64,000 nt of DNA from Azoarcus indigens (GTDB lineage Bacteria > Pseudomonadota > Gammaproteobacteria > Burkholderiales > Rhodocyclaceae): positions 124,001-188,000 of the forward strand of contig NZ_SNVV01000002.1 in NCBI RefSeq assembly GCF_004361735.1, given 5' to 3'. The notes beneath the pieces were generated by a model. It made no database searches. It saw only the letters and a list, made by a program, of their open reading frames with translations, and was not told the origin of the DNA. Shown here one piece after another: positions 38,190 through 47,356 of the stretch (its first letter is position 1; every line of letters starts with the position of its first letter). The translations under genes and the position numbers were made by a program.

Positions 38190-39728
38190 TCAGCTTGCAC
38201 TGCGCTTGCGGAAGTCGCGCAGGCGGAATCCCAGCAAGAAGAGCATGCCGAAGTAGCCCGCGGCGCCGGCAAGTACGATGGCTGCCAGGCGAATGATCCG
38301 CAGCTGACCGGTCTCCTCCAGCCAGGATGTTTCGGTGCCGCTGCCAAACCAAAGTATGGCCGCCATCGTGAGCAGGGCCGCCAGGAGCTTGGCCGCGAAG
38401 CTGCCCCAGCCGGGCTGGGGTATATAGACGCGCCGCCGGCGCAAGCCGTAGAACAGCAGGCCGGCGTTGAGGCAGGAGGCCAGGCCGATGGAGAGTGCCA
38501 GCCCGGCGTGCCGCAGCGGACCGATGAAAGCCAGGTTCATCGCCTGAGTGGCCAGCAGGGTGATGACGGCGATCTTCACTGGCGTGCGGATGTCCTGCCG
38601 GGCGTAGAAGCCTGGGGCGAGCACTTTCACCAGAATCAGGCCGGTGAGGCCGACGCTGTAGGCGACGAGGGCGTTGCGCGTCTGCAGCACGTCCCCGCTG
38701 GAAAAGGCGCCGTAGTGGAATAGGGTGGCGATCAGCGGCGTGGAGAGCAGTGCTAGCGCCAGCGCGGCGGGCAGGGTGAGCACCAGCGTGAGGCGCAGCC
38801 CCCAGTCGAGCAGCGAGGAAAAGGCTTCGGCCTTGTCGTCCGCATGCAGCTTGGCCAGGCTGGGCAGCAGGATGGTTCCCAGGGCTACGCCCAACAGGCC
38901 GGAGGGAAATTCCATCAGGCGGTCGGCGTAGTAGAGCCAGGAGACACTGCCGCTCTCGAGGAAGGACGCGAATATCGTATTGATGAGGAGCGATATCTGG
39001 CTGACGGAGACACCGAGCAGGGCGGGTGCCATCAGCTTGAGGATGCGCCGTACGCCTGGGTCGGAGAGGTCGAGGCGGAAGCGGGGCAGCATGCCGATCC
39101 TGGCAAGCGGTCGTAGTTGCAAGGCCAGTTGCAGCAGGCCGCCGATGAAGACTGCCCAGGCGAGGGCCAGGACTGGCGGATCGAAGTAGGGCGCAGCGAG
39201 GAGCGCCATGCCGATGAAGCTCAGGTTGAGCAGGACGGGGGTGAAGGCGGGGATGGAGAACTTGCTCCAGGTATTAAGGATTCCGCCCGCCAGCGCCACC
39301 AGCGCCATGAAGAAGATGTAGGGGAAAGTGATGCGAGTGAGCTCGACGGTAAGGGCAAACTTTTCTGCGTCGTCCGAGAAGCCGGGCGCAGAGATGTAAA
39401 TGATCAGCGGGGAGGCGAGGATGCCGAGCAGCGCCACCCCTGCAACGACCAGCCCCAGCAGGGTGGCTACCTTGTCCACCAGTGTGCGGGTGGCTTCATG
39501 GCCTTGGCGGTTGCGGTACTCCGCCAGGATGGGTACGAAGGCCTGCGAGAATGCGCCTTCCGCGAACATGCGGCGCAGCAGGTTGGGCAGCCGGAAGGCG
39601 ACGAAGAAAGCATCGGTTGCCATGCCGGCGCCAAAGGCCCGGGCGACGACAAAGTCGCGAACGAAGCCGAGGATGCGGGACAGCAAGGTCATGCCGCTGA
39701 CGGTGGCCAGGGCGCGAAGCAGGTTCAT
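38190..39728 (-). CDS. murJ: Lipid II flippase MurJ
   Basis: Polytopic inner-membrane protein (512 aa), flipping lipid II for peptidoglycan synthesis. The sequence begins [20 protein letters not shown] and continues with [35 protein letters not shown] and [12 protein letters not shown], all typical of MurJ; about 14 hydrophobic helices can be traced. ATG at 39728 is chosen because it gives this family start. It is divergent from rpsT, the usual murJ-rpsT neighbourhood in betaproteobacteria. Confidence 0.95.
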   Translation of the reverse strand: MNLLRALATVSGMTLLSRILGFVRDFVVARAFGAGMATDAFFVAFRLPNLLRRMFAEGAFSQAFVPILAEYRNRQGHEATRTLVDKVATLLGLVVAGVALLGILASPLIIYISAPGFSDDAEKFALTVELTRITFPYIFFMALVALAGGILNTWSKFSIPAFTPVLLNLSFIGMALLAAPYFDPPVLALAWAVFIGGLLQLALQLRPLARIGMLPRFRLDLSDPGVRRILKLMAPALLGVSVSQISLLINTIFASFLESGSVSWLYYADRLMEFPSGLLGVALGTILLPSLAKLHADDKAEAFSSLLDWGLRLTLVLTLPAALALALLSTPLIATLFHYGAFSSGDVLQTRNALVAYSVGLTGLILVKVLAPGFYARQDIRTPVKIAVITLLATQAMNLAFIGPLRHAGLALSIGLASCLNAGLLFYGLRRRRVYIPQPGWGSFAAKLLAALLTMAAILWFGSGTETSWLEETGQLRIIRLAAIVLAGAAGYFGMLFLLGFRLRDFRKRSAS

Positions 39729-39845
39729 AAGTGTTCTGGAGTTCGGGCGCGAAAGGCTGGCCGCGCAGCGAGGCCGCGGCTGGAGCGCTGCGCATGATAG
39801 CTGCTCTGCCCCCAATTGCGCGTTTGCGGCTACCTGCAATCTCTA

Positions 39846-39874
39846 TTGCATTGGCGTTTGAAAGCGGATAGACT
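39846..39874 (+). promoter_or_regulatory. Predicted sigma-70 promoter of rpsT
   Basis: TTGCAT (39846-39851), 17 bp, TAGACT (39869-39874), about 40 bp before the rpsT start. Four of six bases match in each hexamer and the spacing is ideal. Confidence 0.55.
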
Positions 39875-39915
39875 CGCGGGCTTTCAAGAACCACCAACCA
39901 ACGGGAATCGAATCT

Positions 39916-40182
39916 ATGGCCAACTCGGCACAAGCTCGCAAGCGCGCTCGTCAAGCGACCAAGGCTCGCGCTCATAACGCCAGCCTGCGTTCGCGTCTGC
40001 GTACTGCGATCAAGGCCGTGCGTAAGGCCATCGTGGGTGGAGACAAGGCTGCTGCCCAGTCGGTCTTCCGCACCTCGATGAGCACCATCGACAGCATCGC
40101 CGACAAGAAGATCATCCACAAGAACAAGGCTGCTCGTCACAAGAGCCGTCTTTCCGCCGCTGTCAAGGCGATGGCTGCCTGA
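39916..40182 (+). CDS. rpsT: 30S ribosomal protein S20
   Basis: Ribosomal protein (88 aa) binding 16S rRNA in the small subunit. The sequence [20 protein letters not shown] and the C-terminal [20 protein letters not shown] are those of S20: short, Lys/Arg-rich and helical. It has its own promoter and a strong terminator. Confidence 0.98.
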   Translation: MANSAQARKRARQATKARAHNASLRSRLRTAIKAVRKAIVGGDKAAAQSVFRTSMSTIDSIADKKIIHKNKAARHKSRLSAAVKAMAA

Positions 40183-40208
40183 TTCGGCTGCTGCATGGAT
40201 GTAGAAAA

Positions 40209-40234
40209 AGCGACCTGCGGGTCGCTTTTTTTTG
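40209..40234 (+). terminator. Rho-independent terminator after rpsT
   Basis: AGCGACC (40209-40215), loop TGC, GGGTCGCT, then a run of eight T. The A run on the other side could also serve the convergent DUF3579 gene. Confidence 0.92.
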
Positions 40235-40263
40235 CCTGTCGCTACTTCCTGAAGAGGCGGGGC

Positions 40264-40548
40264 TCAGAGCTGCTCCAGCGGCTCCATCTGCAAATCGTTG
40301 TCGTTGGCGAAATTGATTAGGAATTTATAAGCCAGCGGCTCGACTTCATAGAGGCGGCGGTCGACGAGGACTGTCTTGTCGCCCTTGAGCGTGCAGCCTG
40401 GACGCACATAGGGGGAGTAACGCATCCGGTGGTCCGAGCCGAATGCGGACATGATGCCGCAGAGGCGGTCGGCCCAGTCGCTGGGGCGGAACTTCTTCCC
40501 CTCGCAGGTGACCCCGATGATGACAAAGCTTTCTATTTTCTGGTTCAT
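40264..40548 (-). CDS. DUF3579-family protein
   Basis: Small conserved protein (94 aa) of unknown function, matching the DUF3579 family of betaproteobacteria. FVIIGVTCEGKKFRPSDWADRLCGIM and YSPYVRPGCTLKGDKTVLVD are its recognisable parts. It is soluble, with no signal peptide. In related genomes it sits beside arginine biosynthesis genes, as here, where it is divergent from argD across 219 bp (40549-40767). That region shows no clear promoter hexamers. Function is unknown. Confidence 0.85.
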   Translation of the reverse strand: MNQKIESFVIIGVTCEGKKFRPSDWADRLCGIMSAFGSDHRMRYSPYVRPGCTLKGDKTVLVDRRLYEVEPLAYKFLINFANDNDLQMEPLEQL

Positions 40549-40767
40549 GTGTCACGCATCGTGGCTTCAGAAAAATAGGGCGCCCCTTGCGGGCTCCGCG
40601 GAAAAACGGGACGCATTCTAGCAGAAATGCCTAGGTACGAATGCCTTGCGGCAGTGGGGTGATCTGTACTTCGGTCGTGCTTTTGGCTTACCATCTCCGT
40701 CTATTTTCCCCAACGGCGGCGTCAGCCGCCGTGCGTTTTTTGTGCTTCGTCCCGATAGGGGTCCTCC

Positions 40768-41943
40768 ATGTCCCACGTCATGAATACCTATGCACGCCTG
40801 CCGGTCGCGTTTACGCACGGCGACGGCGCATGGCTATACGACGAGACGGGAAAACGCTATCTCGACGCGCTTTCCGGCATTGCCGTCTCCACCCTTGGCC
40901 ACAACCATCCGCGCCTGGTGGCTGCCATCGCAGCCCAGGCCGGCAAGGTTCTTCATACTTCCAACCTGTACCGGATTCCCTTGCAAGAGCAACTGGCCGA
41001 GCGACTTACGGCACTCTCAGGCATGAAGCAGGTTTTTTTCTGCAATTCCGGTGCCGAAGCCAACGAGGCTGCGATCAAGCTCGCTCGTTTTTACGGGCAC
41101 AAGAAAGGCGTGGAGCTGCCGACGATAGTGGTCATGGAGAACGCCTTCCATGGCCGTACGCTGGCAACGCTGTCCGCCACCGGCAATCGTAAGGCCCAGG
41201 CGGGCTTCGAGCCGCTGGTGAGCGGTTTTGTCCGCGTTCCATATCGGAATATCGATGCGGTTCGTCAGATCGCCGAGCATAACCACAGCGTAGTTGCAGT
41301 GATGCTGGAGGTAATCCAGGGCGAGGGCGGGCTCAGCATTGCCGACGCGAGCTATCTGCGCGAGCTGCGAAGCGTGTGTGATCAGCACGGATGGTTGCTG
41401 ATCTGCGATGAAGTTCAGTGTGGCGTTGGGCGTACGGGCTCCTGGTTTGGCTGGCAGCAGGCGGGTGTGCAGCCGGACGTGATGACGCTGGCCAAGGGGC
41501 TGGGCTCCGGGGTAGCGATCGGCGCCTGCCTGGCCGGAGGCCCTGCGTCCGACCTGTGGGGGCCGGGGAATCACGGCACCACGTTCGGTGGTAATCCACT
41601 GGCCTGCGCAGCTGCGCTGACGACTCTGGACGTGATTGCTGACGACGGCTTGCTCGCCAATGCGGAACGCATCGGGCAGGAAATCCGCCGCACGCTGGGA
41701 GAAGCTCTGAAAGGTGTTGCCGGAGTCGTCGACATCCGGGGGCAGGGGCTGATGATAGGGATCGAACTGGATCGGCCCTGCGGCGTGCTGGTTGCGCGCG
41801 GTCTGGAGGTCGGCCTATTGATCAACGTGACGGCGGAGCGGGTGGTAAGACTGCTGCCGCCGCTGACATTCACCTCTCAGGATGCGCAGAACCTGGTGAC
41901 AGGGCTGGCTCCGCTGATTCGCGACTTCCTGTCGCAGGGGTAA
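40768..41943 (+). CDS. argD: Acetylornithine aminotransferase
   Basis: PLP-dependent class III aminotransferase (391 aa) of arginine synthesis. Features: YLDALSGIAVSTLGHNHP, the phosphate-binding FFCNSGAEANEAAIKLAR, the cofactor Asp in LLICDEVQCGVGRTG, and the Schiff-base Lys in TLAKGLGSGVAIGA. Length and motifs fit ArgD better than the related omega-aminotransferases, and the neighbours argF and argG support it. It is 14 bp upstream of argF. Confidence 0.95.
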   Translation: MSHVMNTYARLPVAFTHGDGAWLYDETGKRYLDALSGIAVSTLGHNHPRLVAAIAAQAGKVLHTSNLYRIPLQEQLAERLTALSGMKQVFFCNSGAEANEAAIKLARFYGHKKGVELPTIVVMENAFHGRTLATLSATGNRKAQAGFEPLVSGFVRVPYRNIDAVRQIAEHNHSVVAVMLEVIQGEGGLSIADASYLRELRSVCDQHGWLLICDEVQCGVGRTGSWFGWQQAGVQPDVMTLAKGLGSGVAIGACLAGGPASDLWGPGNHGTTFGGNPLACAAALTTLDVIADDGLLANAERIGQEIRRTLGEALKGVAGVVDIRGQGLMIGIELDRPCGVLVARGLEVGLLINVTAERVVRLLPPLTFTSQDAQNLVTGLAPLIRDFLSQG

Positions 41944-41957
41944 GGAAGGCGCTCTAC

Positions 41958-42884
41958 ATGACTGCTAACAAGCATTATCTGCAATTCAAGGATTTTTCCC
42001 GCGAGGAGTACGAGTACCTGTTCAGCCGCACCGCGTGGATCAAGTCCAAGTTCAAGCAATACGAGCCCTACCATCCGTTGTTCGATCGCACGCTGGTGAT
42101 GATTTTCGAGAAGGCCAGCACCCGAACCCGTCTTTCCTTTGAAGCTGGCATGCAGCAACTGGGCGGCTCCGCGATCTACCTCAACACCCGCGACTCTCAA
42201 CTAGGGCGTGGCGAGCCGGTGGAGGATGCGGCTCAGGTCATCTCCCGCATGAGCGATATCGTGATGATCCGGACCTTCGAGCAAGAGATCATCGAGCGCT
42301 TCGCCGGGGCCTCTCGCGTTCCCGTCATCAACGGCCTTACCAACGAGTACCACCCTTGCCAGATCCTGGCGGATGTCTTCACCTTCATCGAGCATCGCGG
42401 CAGCATCCAGGGCAAAACGGTGGCCTGGGTGGGCGACTCCAACAATATGTGCAATACCTGGCTGCAGGCCGCGGAAGTGCTGGACTTCAACGTCCGCGTT
42501 TCCACGCCGCCGGGCTACGAGGTGGAGCCGGAGCGCGCCGGTTTGCACGGCACCGGTCACTTCGAGCAATTCGAGGATCCTATGGAAGCCTGCCGGGGCG
42601 CTGATCTCGTCACCACCGATGTGTGGACTTCCATGGGCTTTGAAGCTGAGAACGAGGCCCGGATGAAGGACTTCGCCGATTGGTGCGTGGATGCGGAGAT
42701 GATGGCCGTCGCCCGGCCGGGAGCGCTCTTCATGCATTGTTTGCCGGCACATCGCGGCGAGGAGGTTACCGCCGAAGTCATCGACGGATCGCAATCCGTG
42801 GTATGGGACGAGGCGGAAAATCGCCTTCATGTGCAGAAAGCATTGATGGAATATCTGGTGCTAGGACGGGTGGAGTCGGACTGA
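41958..42884 (+). CDS. argF: Ornithine carbamoyltransferase
   Basis: Cytoplasmic transferase (308 aa) making citrulline from ornithine and carbamoyl phosphate. The carbamoyl-phosphate site is FEKASTRTRLSFE; HPCQILADVFT, WVGDSNNMCNTW and the C-terminal HCLPAHRGEEVT (ornithine site) are all in place. AAGGAAGG lies before the ATG. It is between argD and argG. The 141-bp gap after it contains a GC-rich hairpin (42925-42951) without a T run. Confidence 0.97.
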   Translation: MTANKHYLQFKDFSREEYEYLFSRTAWIKSKFKQYEPYHPLFDRTLVMIFEKASTRTRLSFEAGMQQLGGSAIYLNTRDSQLGRGEPVEDAAQVISRMSDIVMIRTFEQEIIERFAGASRVPVINGLTNEYHPCQILADVFTFIEHRGSIQGKTVAWVGDSNNMCNTWLQAAEVLDFNVRVSTPPGYEVEPERAGLHGTGHFEQFEDPMEACRGADLVTTDVWTSMGFEAENEARMKDFADWCVDAEMMAVARPGALFMHCLPAHRGEEVTAEVIDGSQSVVWDEAENRLHVQKALMEYLVLGRVESD

Positions 42885-43025
42885 TCCGGCCACGTATTTC
42901 GAGGGCGGAGCCCTGGAGGAGCATCCCCGCTTCGGCCGCGTCGGAGCGGGGAGTCGAATCAACGCGGAACTGCTGCTAACCGCCGGTGTGCCGAGGGTGC
43001 CCGGATGCAAAGATTGGACAGGACA

Positions 43026-44255
43026 ATGAGCGACGTCAAGAAAGTGGTACTTGCCTATTCGGGCGGGTTGGATACCTCGGTCATACTCAAGTGGCTGCAG
43101 GACACTTACCAGTGTGAGGTGGTGACCTTCACCGCTGACCTCGGCCAGGGCGAGGAGTTGGAGCCAGCGCGCCAGAAGGCGCTGAAATTCGGTATCAAGC
43201 CGGAGAACATCTTCATCGACGATCTGCGCGAAGAGTTCGTGCGCGATTTCGTCTTCCCGATGTTCCGCGGCAACACGGTGTATGAGGGCGAGTATCTGCT
43301 GGGCACGTCCATCGCCCGCCCCCTGATCGCCAAGCGCCAGATCGAGATTGCACGGGAAAGCGGCGCCGACGCGGTGTCCCACGGTGCCACCGGCAAGGGC
43401 AATGACCAAGTCCGTTTCGAACTCGGCTATTACGCGCTGATGCCGAATGTGAAGGTGATCGCCCCGTGGCGCGAATGGGATCTGCTCTCCCGCGAGAAGC
43501 TCCTTGCCTATGCTGAGAAGGCTGGTATTCCCATCGAAATGAAGCACAAACAGGGGGGTTCGCCCTATTCCATGGATGCGAACCTGCTGCACATTTCCTT
43601 CGAAGGCCGCCACCTCGAAAACCCGTCAGCGGAAGCGGAAGAGGACATGTGGCGCTGGACCGTCTCGCCGGAAGTTGCCCCGGATGCCGCGCAGTACGTG
43701 GATCTGGAGTTCGAAAAGGGTGACCTGGTTGCGATCGATGGTGTTCGCATGAAGGCGCACGAGTTGCTTGCCAAGCTCAATGAGCTCGGCGGCAAGCATG
43801 GCATTGGCCGGCTGGACCTCGTCGAGAACCGCTATGTCGGCATGAAGAGCCGCGGTTGCTACGAAACCCCGGGGGGCACCATCCTGCTGAAGGCCCACCG
43901 CGCCATCGAGTCCATCACGCTGGATCGTGAAGTCGCTCATCTCAAGGACGACTTGATGCCACGCTACGCGAGTCTGATCTACACCGGTTATTGGTGGAGC
44001 CCGGAGCGGCGGGCGCTGCAGGCCCTGATCGATACCACGCAGCAGACGGTGAATGGCTGGGTGCGGGTCAAACTCTACAAGGGCAACGTGATCGTGGTCG
44101 CACGCGACTCCAAGACGGATTCGCTGTTCGACCCCACCATCGCCACTTTCGAGGATGACCAGGGCGCATACAACCAGAAAGACGCGAACGGCTTCATCCG
44201 CCTCAATGCCCTGCGTATGCGCATCGCCGCGAACGCCAAGTCCAAACGGGGCTGA
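43026..44255 (+). CDS. argG: Argininosuccinate synthase
   Basis: ATP-dependent enzyme (409 aa) joining citrulline and aspartate. The N-terminal PP-loop is [32 protein letters not shown] and [16 protein letters not shown] follow as expected for the shorter argG type. ATG at 43026 is chosen because it gives [14 protein letters not shown] and has AGGACA before it. It is the last of the arg genes; argD-argF-argG are contiguous and probably co-regulated, but I saw no clear ArgR box. Confidence 0.97.
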   Translation: MSDVKKVVLAYSGGLDTSVILKWLQDTYQCEVVTFTADLGQGEELEPARQKALKFGIKPENIFIDDLREEFVRDFVFPMFRGNTVYEGEYLLGTSIARPLIAKRQIEIARESGADAVSHGATGKGNDQVRFELGYYALMPNVKVIAPWREWDLLSREKLLAYAEKAGIPIEMKHKQGGSPYSMDANLLHISFEGRHLENPSAEAEEDMWRWTVSPEVAPDAAQYVDLEFEKGDLVAIDGVRMKAHELLAKLNELGGKHGIGRLDLVENRYVGMKSRGCYETPGGTILLKAHRAIESITLDREVAHLKDDLMPRYASLIYTGYWWSPERRALQALIDTTQQTVNGWVRVKLYKGNVIVVARDSKTDSLFDPTIATFEDDQGAYNQKDANGFIRLNALRMRIAANAKSKRG

Positions 44256-44266
44256 GGTAGGACGGG

Positions 44267-44497
44267 ATGAATGGCGAGCCGCTGATATTTGGTCTGACAG
44301 TCGCGGAGTTCGAGGATCTGTCGCTCAAGATCTGCTTTACCGCGCTGATCCTCTACATGCTGTTCATCATCGGCAACCTGGCGAAGGAGTCCAAGGCCGG
44401 CAAGTACGGCACCATGTGGCTGTTCATCGCCCTGGGTGTCGGTTTTGTCGGGTTCGTCGCCAAGGGGATCATCCAGAAATTGATGGGCATTGAATAG
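44267..44497 (+). CDS. DUF2788-family small membrane protein
   Basis: Small protein (76 aa) with two predicted membrane helices (about residues 22-40 and 48-68), matching the DUF2788 family. It reads DLSLKICFTALILYMLFIIG ... WLFIALGVGFVGFVAKGI. Function unknown. It lies 11 bp after argG and 10 bp before ppnP, so it is probably co-transcribed with one or both. Confidence 0.8.
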   Translation: MNGEPLIFGLTVAEFEDLSLKICFTALILYMLFIIGNLAKESKAGKYGTMWLFIALGVGFVGFVAKGIIQKLMGIE

Positions 44498-44507
44498 GAA
44501 GGGCTTC

Positions 44508-44831
44508 ATGAGCGTCACTGAGAAAATTGACGGTGTGGCCGTGACCACCAAGGCAAACGTGTATTTCGACGGCAGGTGCGTCAGCCACGGTATCCGCTTC
44601 GCCGACGGCACCCAGAAGTCGGTGGGTGTAATCCTCCCGGCGTTGTTGACCTTCAACACCGGCGCACCGGAAATAATGGAAGGGGTGGCAGGAAGCTGCC
44701 GTGTGCGATTGAAGGGTGAAAGCGAGTGGAAGAGCTATGCCGCTGGCGAGTCTTTCAATGTGCCGGGCAACTCCAGCTTCGATATCGAAGTGGCGGGTGA
44801 GCCTTACCACTACATCTGCCATTTCGGCTGA
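44508..44831 (+). CDS. ppnP: Pyrimidine/purine nucleoside phosphorylase PpnP
   Basis: Small cupin-fold nucleoside phosphorylase (107 aa; YaiE/DUF1255 family) acting on several nucleosides. Family marks: ANVYFDGRCVSHGIRFADG, KSVGVILPALLTFNTGAPE, and the C-terminal FDIEVAGEPYHYICHFG. ATG at 44508 has AGGAAGGG upstream; an earlier in-frame start reaches back into the DUF2788 gene. It could link with the purine breakdown genes at the left of the window, but they are far away. Confidence 0.94.
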   Translation: MSVTEKIDGVAVTTKANVYFDGRCVSHGIRFADGTQKSVGVILPALLTFNTGAPEIMEGVAGSCRVRLKGESEWKSYAAGESFNVPGNSSFDIEVAGEPYHYICHFG

Positions 44832-44855
44832 GCAGGCCGCACAGGAGTAGTCGCC

Positions 44856-45341
44856 ATGCCCTCATTCGACATCATGTCCGAGGTGGACCTCGTTGCGCTG
44901 CGTAATGCGGTAGATGTGGCCAACCGCAAGATATCCGGGCGCTATGACTTCAAGGGAACCGATGCTCGAGTGGAGCAGGGCGACAAGGTGCTGACACTCT
45001 TTGGCGACAGCGACTTCCAGTTGGACCAGATGAAGGCCATCCTGCTCCCCGAGATGACCGCCAAGAAGATTGACATCCGCTGCCTGGAATACTGCGACCT
45101 GCAGAAGGTCAGTGGTAACAAGGTGAAGCAGGAACTCAAGGTTCGCGTGGGTGTCGATCAAGAATTGGCAAAAAAGGTCGTTAAGTTACTCAAGGACAGC
45201 AAGCTGAAGGTTCAGGCCGCCATCCAGGGAGACGCCGTCCGTGTTTCCGGGGCGAAGCGGGATACCTTGCAGGACGCGATCGCAATCGTGAGGAAGGATG
45301 TCACGGACTTTCCGCTGCAGTTCGGTAATTTTCGCGATTGA
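44856..45341 (+). CDS. yajQ: YajQ-family nucleotide-binding protein
   Basis: Small protein (161 aa) of the YajQ family, which has two RRM-like folds and, in Xanthomonas, binds c-di-GMP. It starts MPSFDIMSEVDLVALRNAVD and contains GRYDFKGTDARVEQ and VRVSGAKRDTLQDAI, close to the family consensus. Whether it binds c-di-GMP here is not shown by the sequence. The YjfB-like motility-associated gene follows after 18 bp. Confidence 0.95.
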   Translation: MPSFDIMSEVDLVALRNAVDVANRKISGRYDFKGTDARVEQGDKVLTLFGDSDFQLDQMKAILLPEMTAKKIDIRCLEYCDLQKVSGNKVKQELKVRVGVDQELAKKVVKLLKDSKLKVQAAIQGDAVRVSGAKRDTLQDAIAIVRKDVTDFPLQFGNFRD

Positions 45342-45359
45342 TCATTGCAGGAGAGAGAG

Positions 45360-45554
45360 ATGGACGTTTCTTCCATAGCGGCCGCCGCGAGTGCGAACTC
45401 GGCATCCCAGCTGCAGACGCAGGTCTCGGTGTCCGTGCTCAAGAAGGCGATGGATGTGCAGGAGACCCATGCCCTGCAGCTGCTTGCGGCGTTGCCACCT
45501 ACGCCTTCTGGCCCGGTGGGCGCTACGGGGGGCGTGATCGATACCTACGCTTGA
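45360..45554 (+). CDS. YjfB-family putative motility protein
   Basis: Very small protein (64 aa) matching the YjfB family (Pfam YjfB_motility). MDVSSIAAAASANSAS is followed by a short helical part, VSVLKKAMDVQETHALQLL. ATG at 45360 has CAGGAGAG directly upstream; TTG at 45345 would be weaker. The family has been linked to motility by gene context and B. subtilis data; its biochemical role is unknown. It may share a transcript with yajQ and ends at a strong terminator. Confidence 0.78.
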   Translation: MDVSSIAAAASANSASQLQTQVSVSVLKKAMDVQETHALQLLAALPPTPSGPVGATGGVIDTYA

Positions 45555-45573
45555 TCCGGCCCCCGTTTTCTCG

Positions 45574-45602
45574 AAGGCCCATCTTAGGATGGGCCTTTTT
45601 GT
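45574..45602 (+). terminator. Rho-independent terminator after the YjfB-like gene
   Basis: AAGGCCCATC (45574-45583), loop TTAG, GATGGGCCTT (45588-45597), followed by T residues. Confidence 0.92.
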
Positions 45603-45711
45603 TTTGAGACATCTGGAATCGAGGCAGGCATCCTCGAATTCATGAAAATCATTTGCAAAAATATGCATTTTGTCTATTAATGTTAATAGCATATTTTCGA
45701 GATGGGCTTTC

Positions 45712-46242
45712 ATGTCACACCAAGGTGTCTCCGCTGGCGGCTTCGCATTGGTTGAGCTGATGACGGCGCTTTCGGTGGCTGCGGTGCTGGTGGTCTTGGC
45801 TGCACCGGCACTGCGCGATCTGATAGGGGGGCAACGACTGGCGCTAAGCACTCAAACTCTGGTCGGCAGCCTGAGCTACGCCAGAAGTGAAGCAATTCGC
45901 CGTAGCACTCGGGTCACCGTATGTCCCTCGATGAATGAGAGTACATGCGACGCTGGGTCGGCCTGGAACAGGGGATGGATTGTCTTCGTGGATCTCGATG
46001 GAGATGGGCAAGCCAGTGAGGGAGAGACGGTGCTCCGCGTGACAGGGAAGCAGTCCGACGAGATCGAGATTGGAGGCAATTCCCTCTCCAACGTCTCCTA
46101 TGGCCCCGATGGAAAGGCGCGGAAACCTTCGGGGGCATGGCAGTTCGGGTCGATCTACCTCTGTGGGACCCAACGATCGAAACGCATCGTCTTGAGCGCA
46201 TCGGGGAGGGTACGCCAGGAGCACTCGCAATGCGTGCAATAG
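45712..46242 (+). CDS. GspH/FimT-family pseudopilin (stand-alone)
   Basis: Type IV pilus or type II secretion pseudopilin (176 aa). The prepilin peptidase site is AGGFALVELM, with cleavage expected after the second Gly and Glu at +5; the hydrophobic helix TALSVAAVLVVLAAPAL follows. The GspH domain includes SYARSEAIRRSTRVTVCPS, CDAGSAWNRGWIVFVD and a C-terminal C...C pair. ATG at 45712 is chosen because it gives a 12-residue leader; the upstream TTG at 45670 lengthens it. It is separate from and opposite to the pil operon, behind an AT-rich leader (45605-45711). Lower GC than housekeeping neighbours. Confidence 0.85.
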   Translation: MSHQGVSAGGFALVELMTALSVAAVLVVLAAPALRDLIGGQRLALSTQTLVGSLSYARSEAIRRSTRVTVCPSMNESTCDAGSAWNRGWIVFVDLDGDGQASEGETVLRVTGKQSDEIEIGGNSLSNVSYGPDGKARKPSGAWQFGSIYLCGTQRSKRIVLSASGRVRQEHSQCVQ

Positions 46243-46302
46243 GGGACACTGGTTGCCCGAGCAGGGGCTACGGTATCCTAGGGGAAAGAGGTATATCCCC
46301 AG

Positions 46303-46923
46303 ATGAGTCAAAACAAGAAGGTTGCCAAGCAAGCTGCTTACGACGTTGAGTTGCTTCGTCAGTGTTTTGCGCTTCCCCGCGTCAATGTGCCTGTGCGGGA
46401 TGAATTTGTTCCGGACCAACTGCGGCCGGCGGCGGTGCTGCTGCCGATTGTGGATAGGGCGGAAGCGGGATTGAATGTTCTGCTGACCCGCAGGGCTGAC
46501 CATCTTCATCACCACCCGGGACAGATAAGCTTTCCGGGGGGAAGAAGAGAGGCGGAGGATGGGTCACCGACAATAACCGCCTTGAGAGAAACGGAAGAGG
46601 AGATAGGGCTTCCGCGTAGCCGGGTAGAGGTTCTGGGCGAACTTCCCGACTATCATACAGGTACAGGTTTCTGCATTACGCCCATCGTCGGAGTGATCAA
46701 ACCCCCGTTTGACCTTGTGCCGGACTCGTTCGAGGTCGCGGAGGTTTTTGAGGTTCCGCTCGAGTTTTTACTTAATCCGATGAACCATCAACGTCACTCG
46801 ATGACCAGGGAAGGCCGGGTGCGCAATTATTACGCCATGCCTTATGGCTCCTATTACATCTGGGGGGCTACCGCCGGTATTATTTTGTCCCTATGGCGCT
46901 TCTTGAATGAGTCGCCTCACTAA
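46303..46923 (+). CDS. NUDIX hydrolase, coenzyme A pyrophosphatase type
   Basis: Predicted CoA diphosphatase (206 aa; NudL/UPF0035 type). The CoA-associated motif LLTRRADHLHHHPGQISFPG precedes the NUDIX box GGRREAEDGSPTITALRETE, continuing EEIGL, with the acidic ligands present. HTGTGFCITPIVGVI and YGSYYIWGATAGII are typical of this subfamily. It lies between the lone FimT gene and the convergent pilE, an odd spot for a housekeeping enzyme, 60 bp after the FimT gene. Confidence 0.92.
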   Translation: MSQNKKVAKQAAYDVELLRQCFALPRVNVPVRDEFVPDQLRPAAVLLPIVDRAEAGLNVLLTRRADHLHHHPGQISFPGGRREAEDGSPTITALRETEEEIGLPRSRVEVLGELPDYHTGTGFCITPIVGVIKPPFDLVPDSFEVAEVFEVPLEFLLNPMNHQRHSMTREGRVRNYYAMPYGSYYIWGATAGIILSLWRFLNESPH

Positions 46924-46930
46924 ATGCATA

Positions 46931-47356
46931 TCACCAGCATGAGGCTACCGTACATGTGTCAGCTCCAACTCCCCGTGTGCCTGCTTGGTCAAGCGTCAAG
47001 GAGCAGCCGCATTTATGATCATTGGAGGCTTGGGCTCCTTGAGGTGTGGCTGTGAGAGTGAAAGTCCGGGTGCCTGGTGTCCCGGGGGAGAACTGGTAGA
47101 AGCCCGCGGTGTCAGCGGTGCAACCAAACGAGGGCCAGTTTTCGCCATCGTCGCCCACAGCCCCTTCATAGGACATATTCGAGGTGAAGTAGCGCTCCAG
47201 ATAGTGGGCCTGTTCGACCAGGCAAGCCTGTGCGCTTGCGCGCCTGGTGTCCATCATATGCTGCTGGTAAGACGGATAGGCAATAGCAGCCAGTATCCCA
47301 ATGATCACCACCACGATCATTAATTCGATCAGCGTCATGCCGCGCATATTTCTCAT
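46931..47356 (-). CDS. pilE: Type IV pilin PilE-like
   Basis: Minor pilin (141 aa). The prepilin site is NMRGMTLIELMIVVVIIGIL: cleavage after Gly6 and Glu at +5; the helix continues ILAAIAYPSYQQHMMDTRR. The soluble domain has a disulfide-capable C-terminal loop (HKCGCSLTL ... CTVASCW). ATG at 47356 overlaps the pilY1 stop in an ATGA junction and GGAG lies upstream. In betaproteobacteria this last gene of the minor-pilin operon is called pilE and belongs to the tip complex rather than being the major pilin. Confidence 0.92.
   Translation of the reverse strand: MRNMRGMTLIELMIVVVIIGILAAIAYPSYQQHMMDTRRASAQACLVEQAHYLERYFTSNMSYEGAVGDDGENWPSFGCTADTAGFYQFSPGTPGTRTFTLTATPQGAQASNDHKCGCSLTLDQAGTRGVGADTCTVASCW

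Noticed and set aside
42925-42951. GC-rich hairpin between argF and argG, considered as a terminator or attenuator.
   Set aside because: No T run follows, no leader peptide with Arg codons is visible, and argG probably continues the same transcript.
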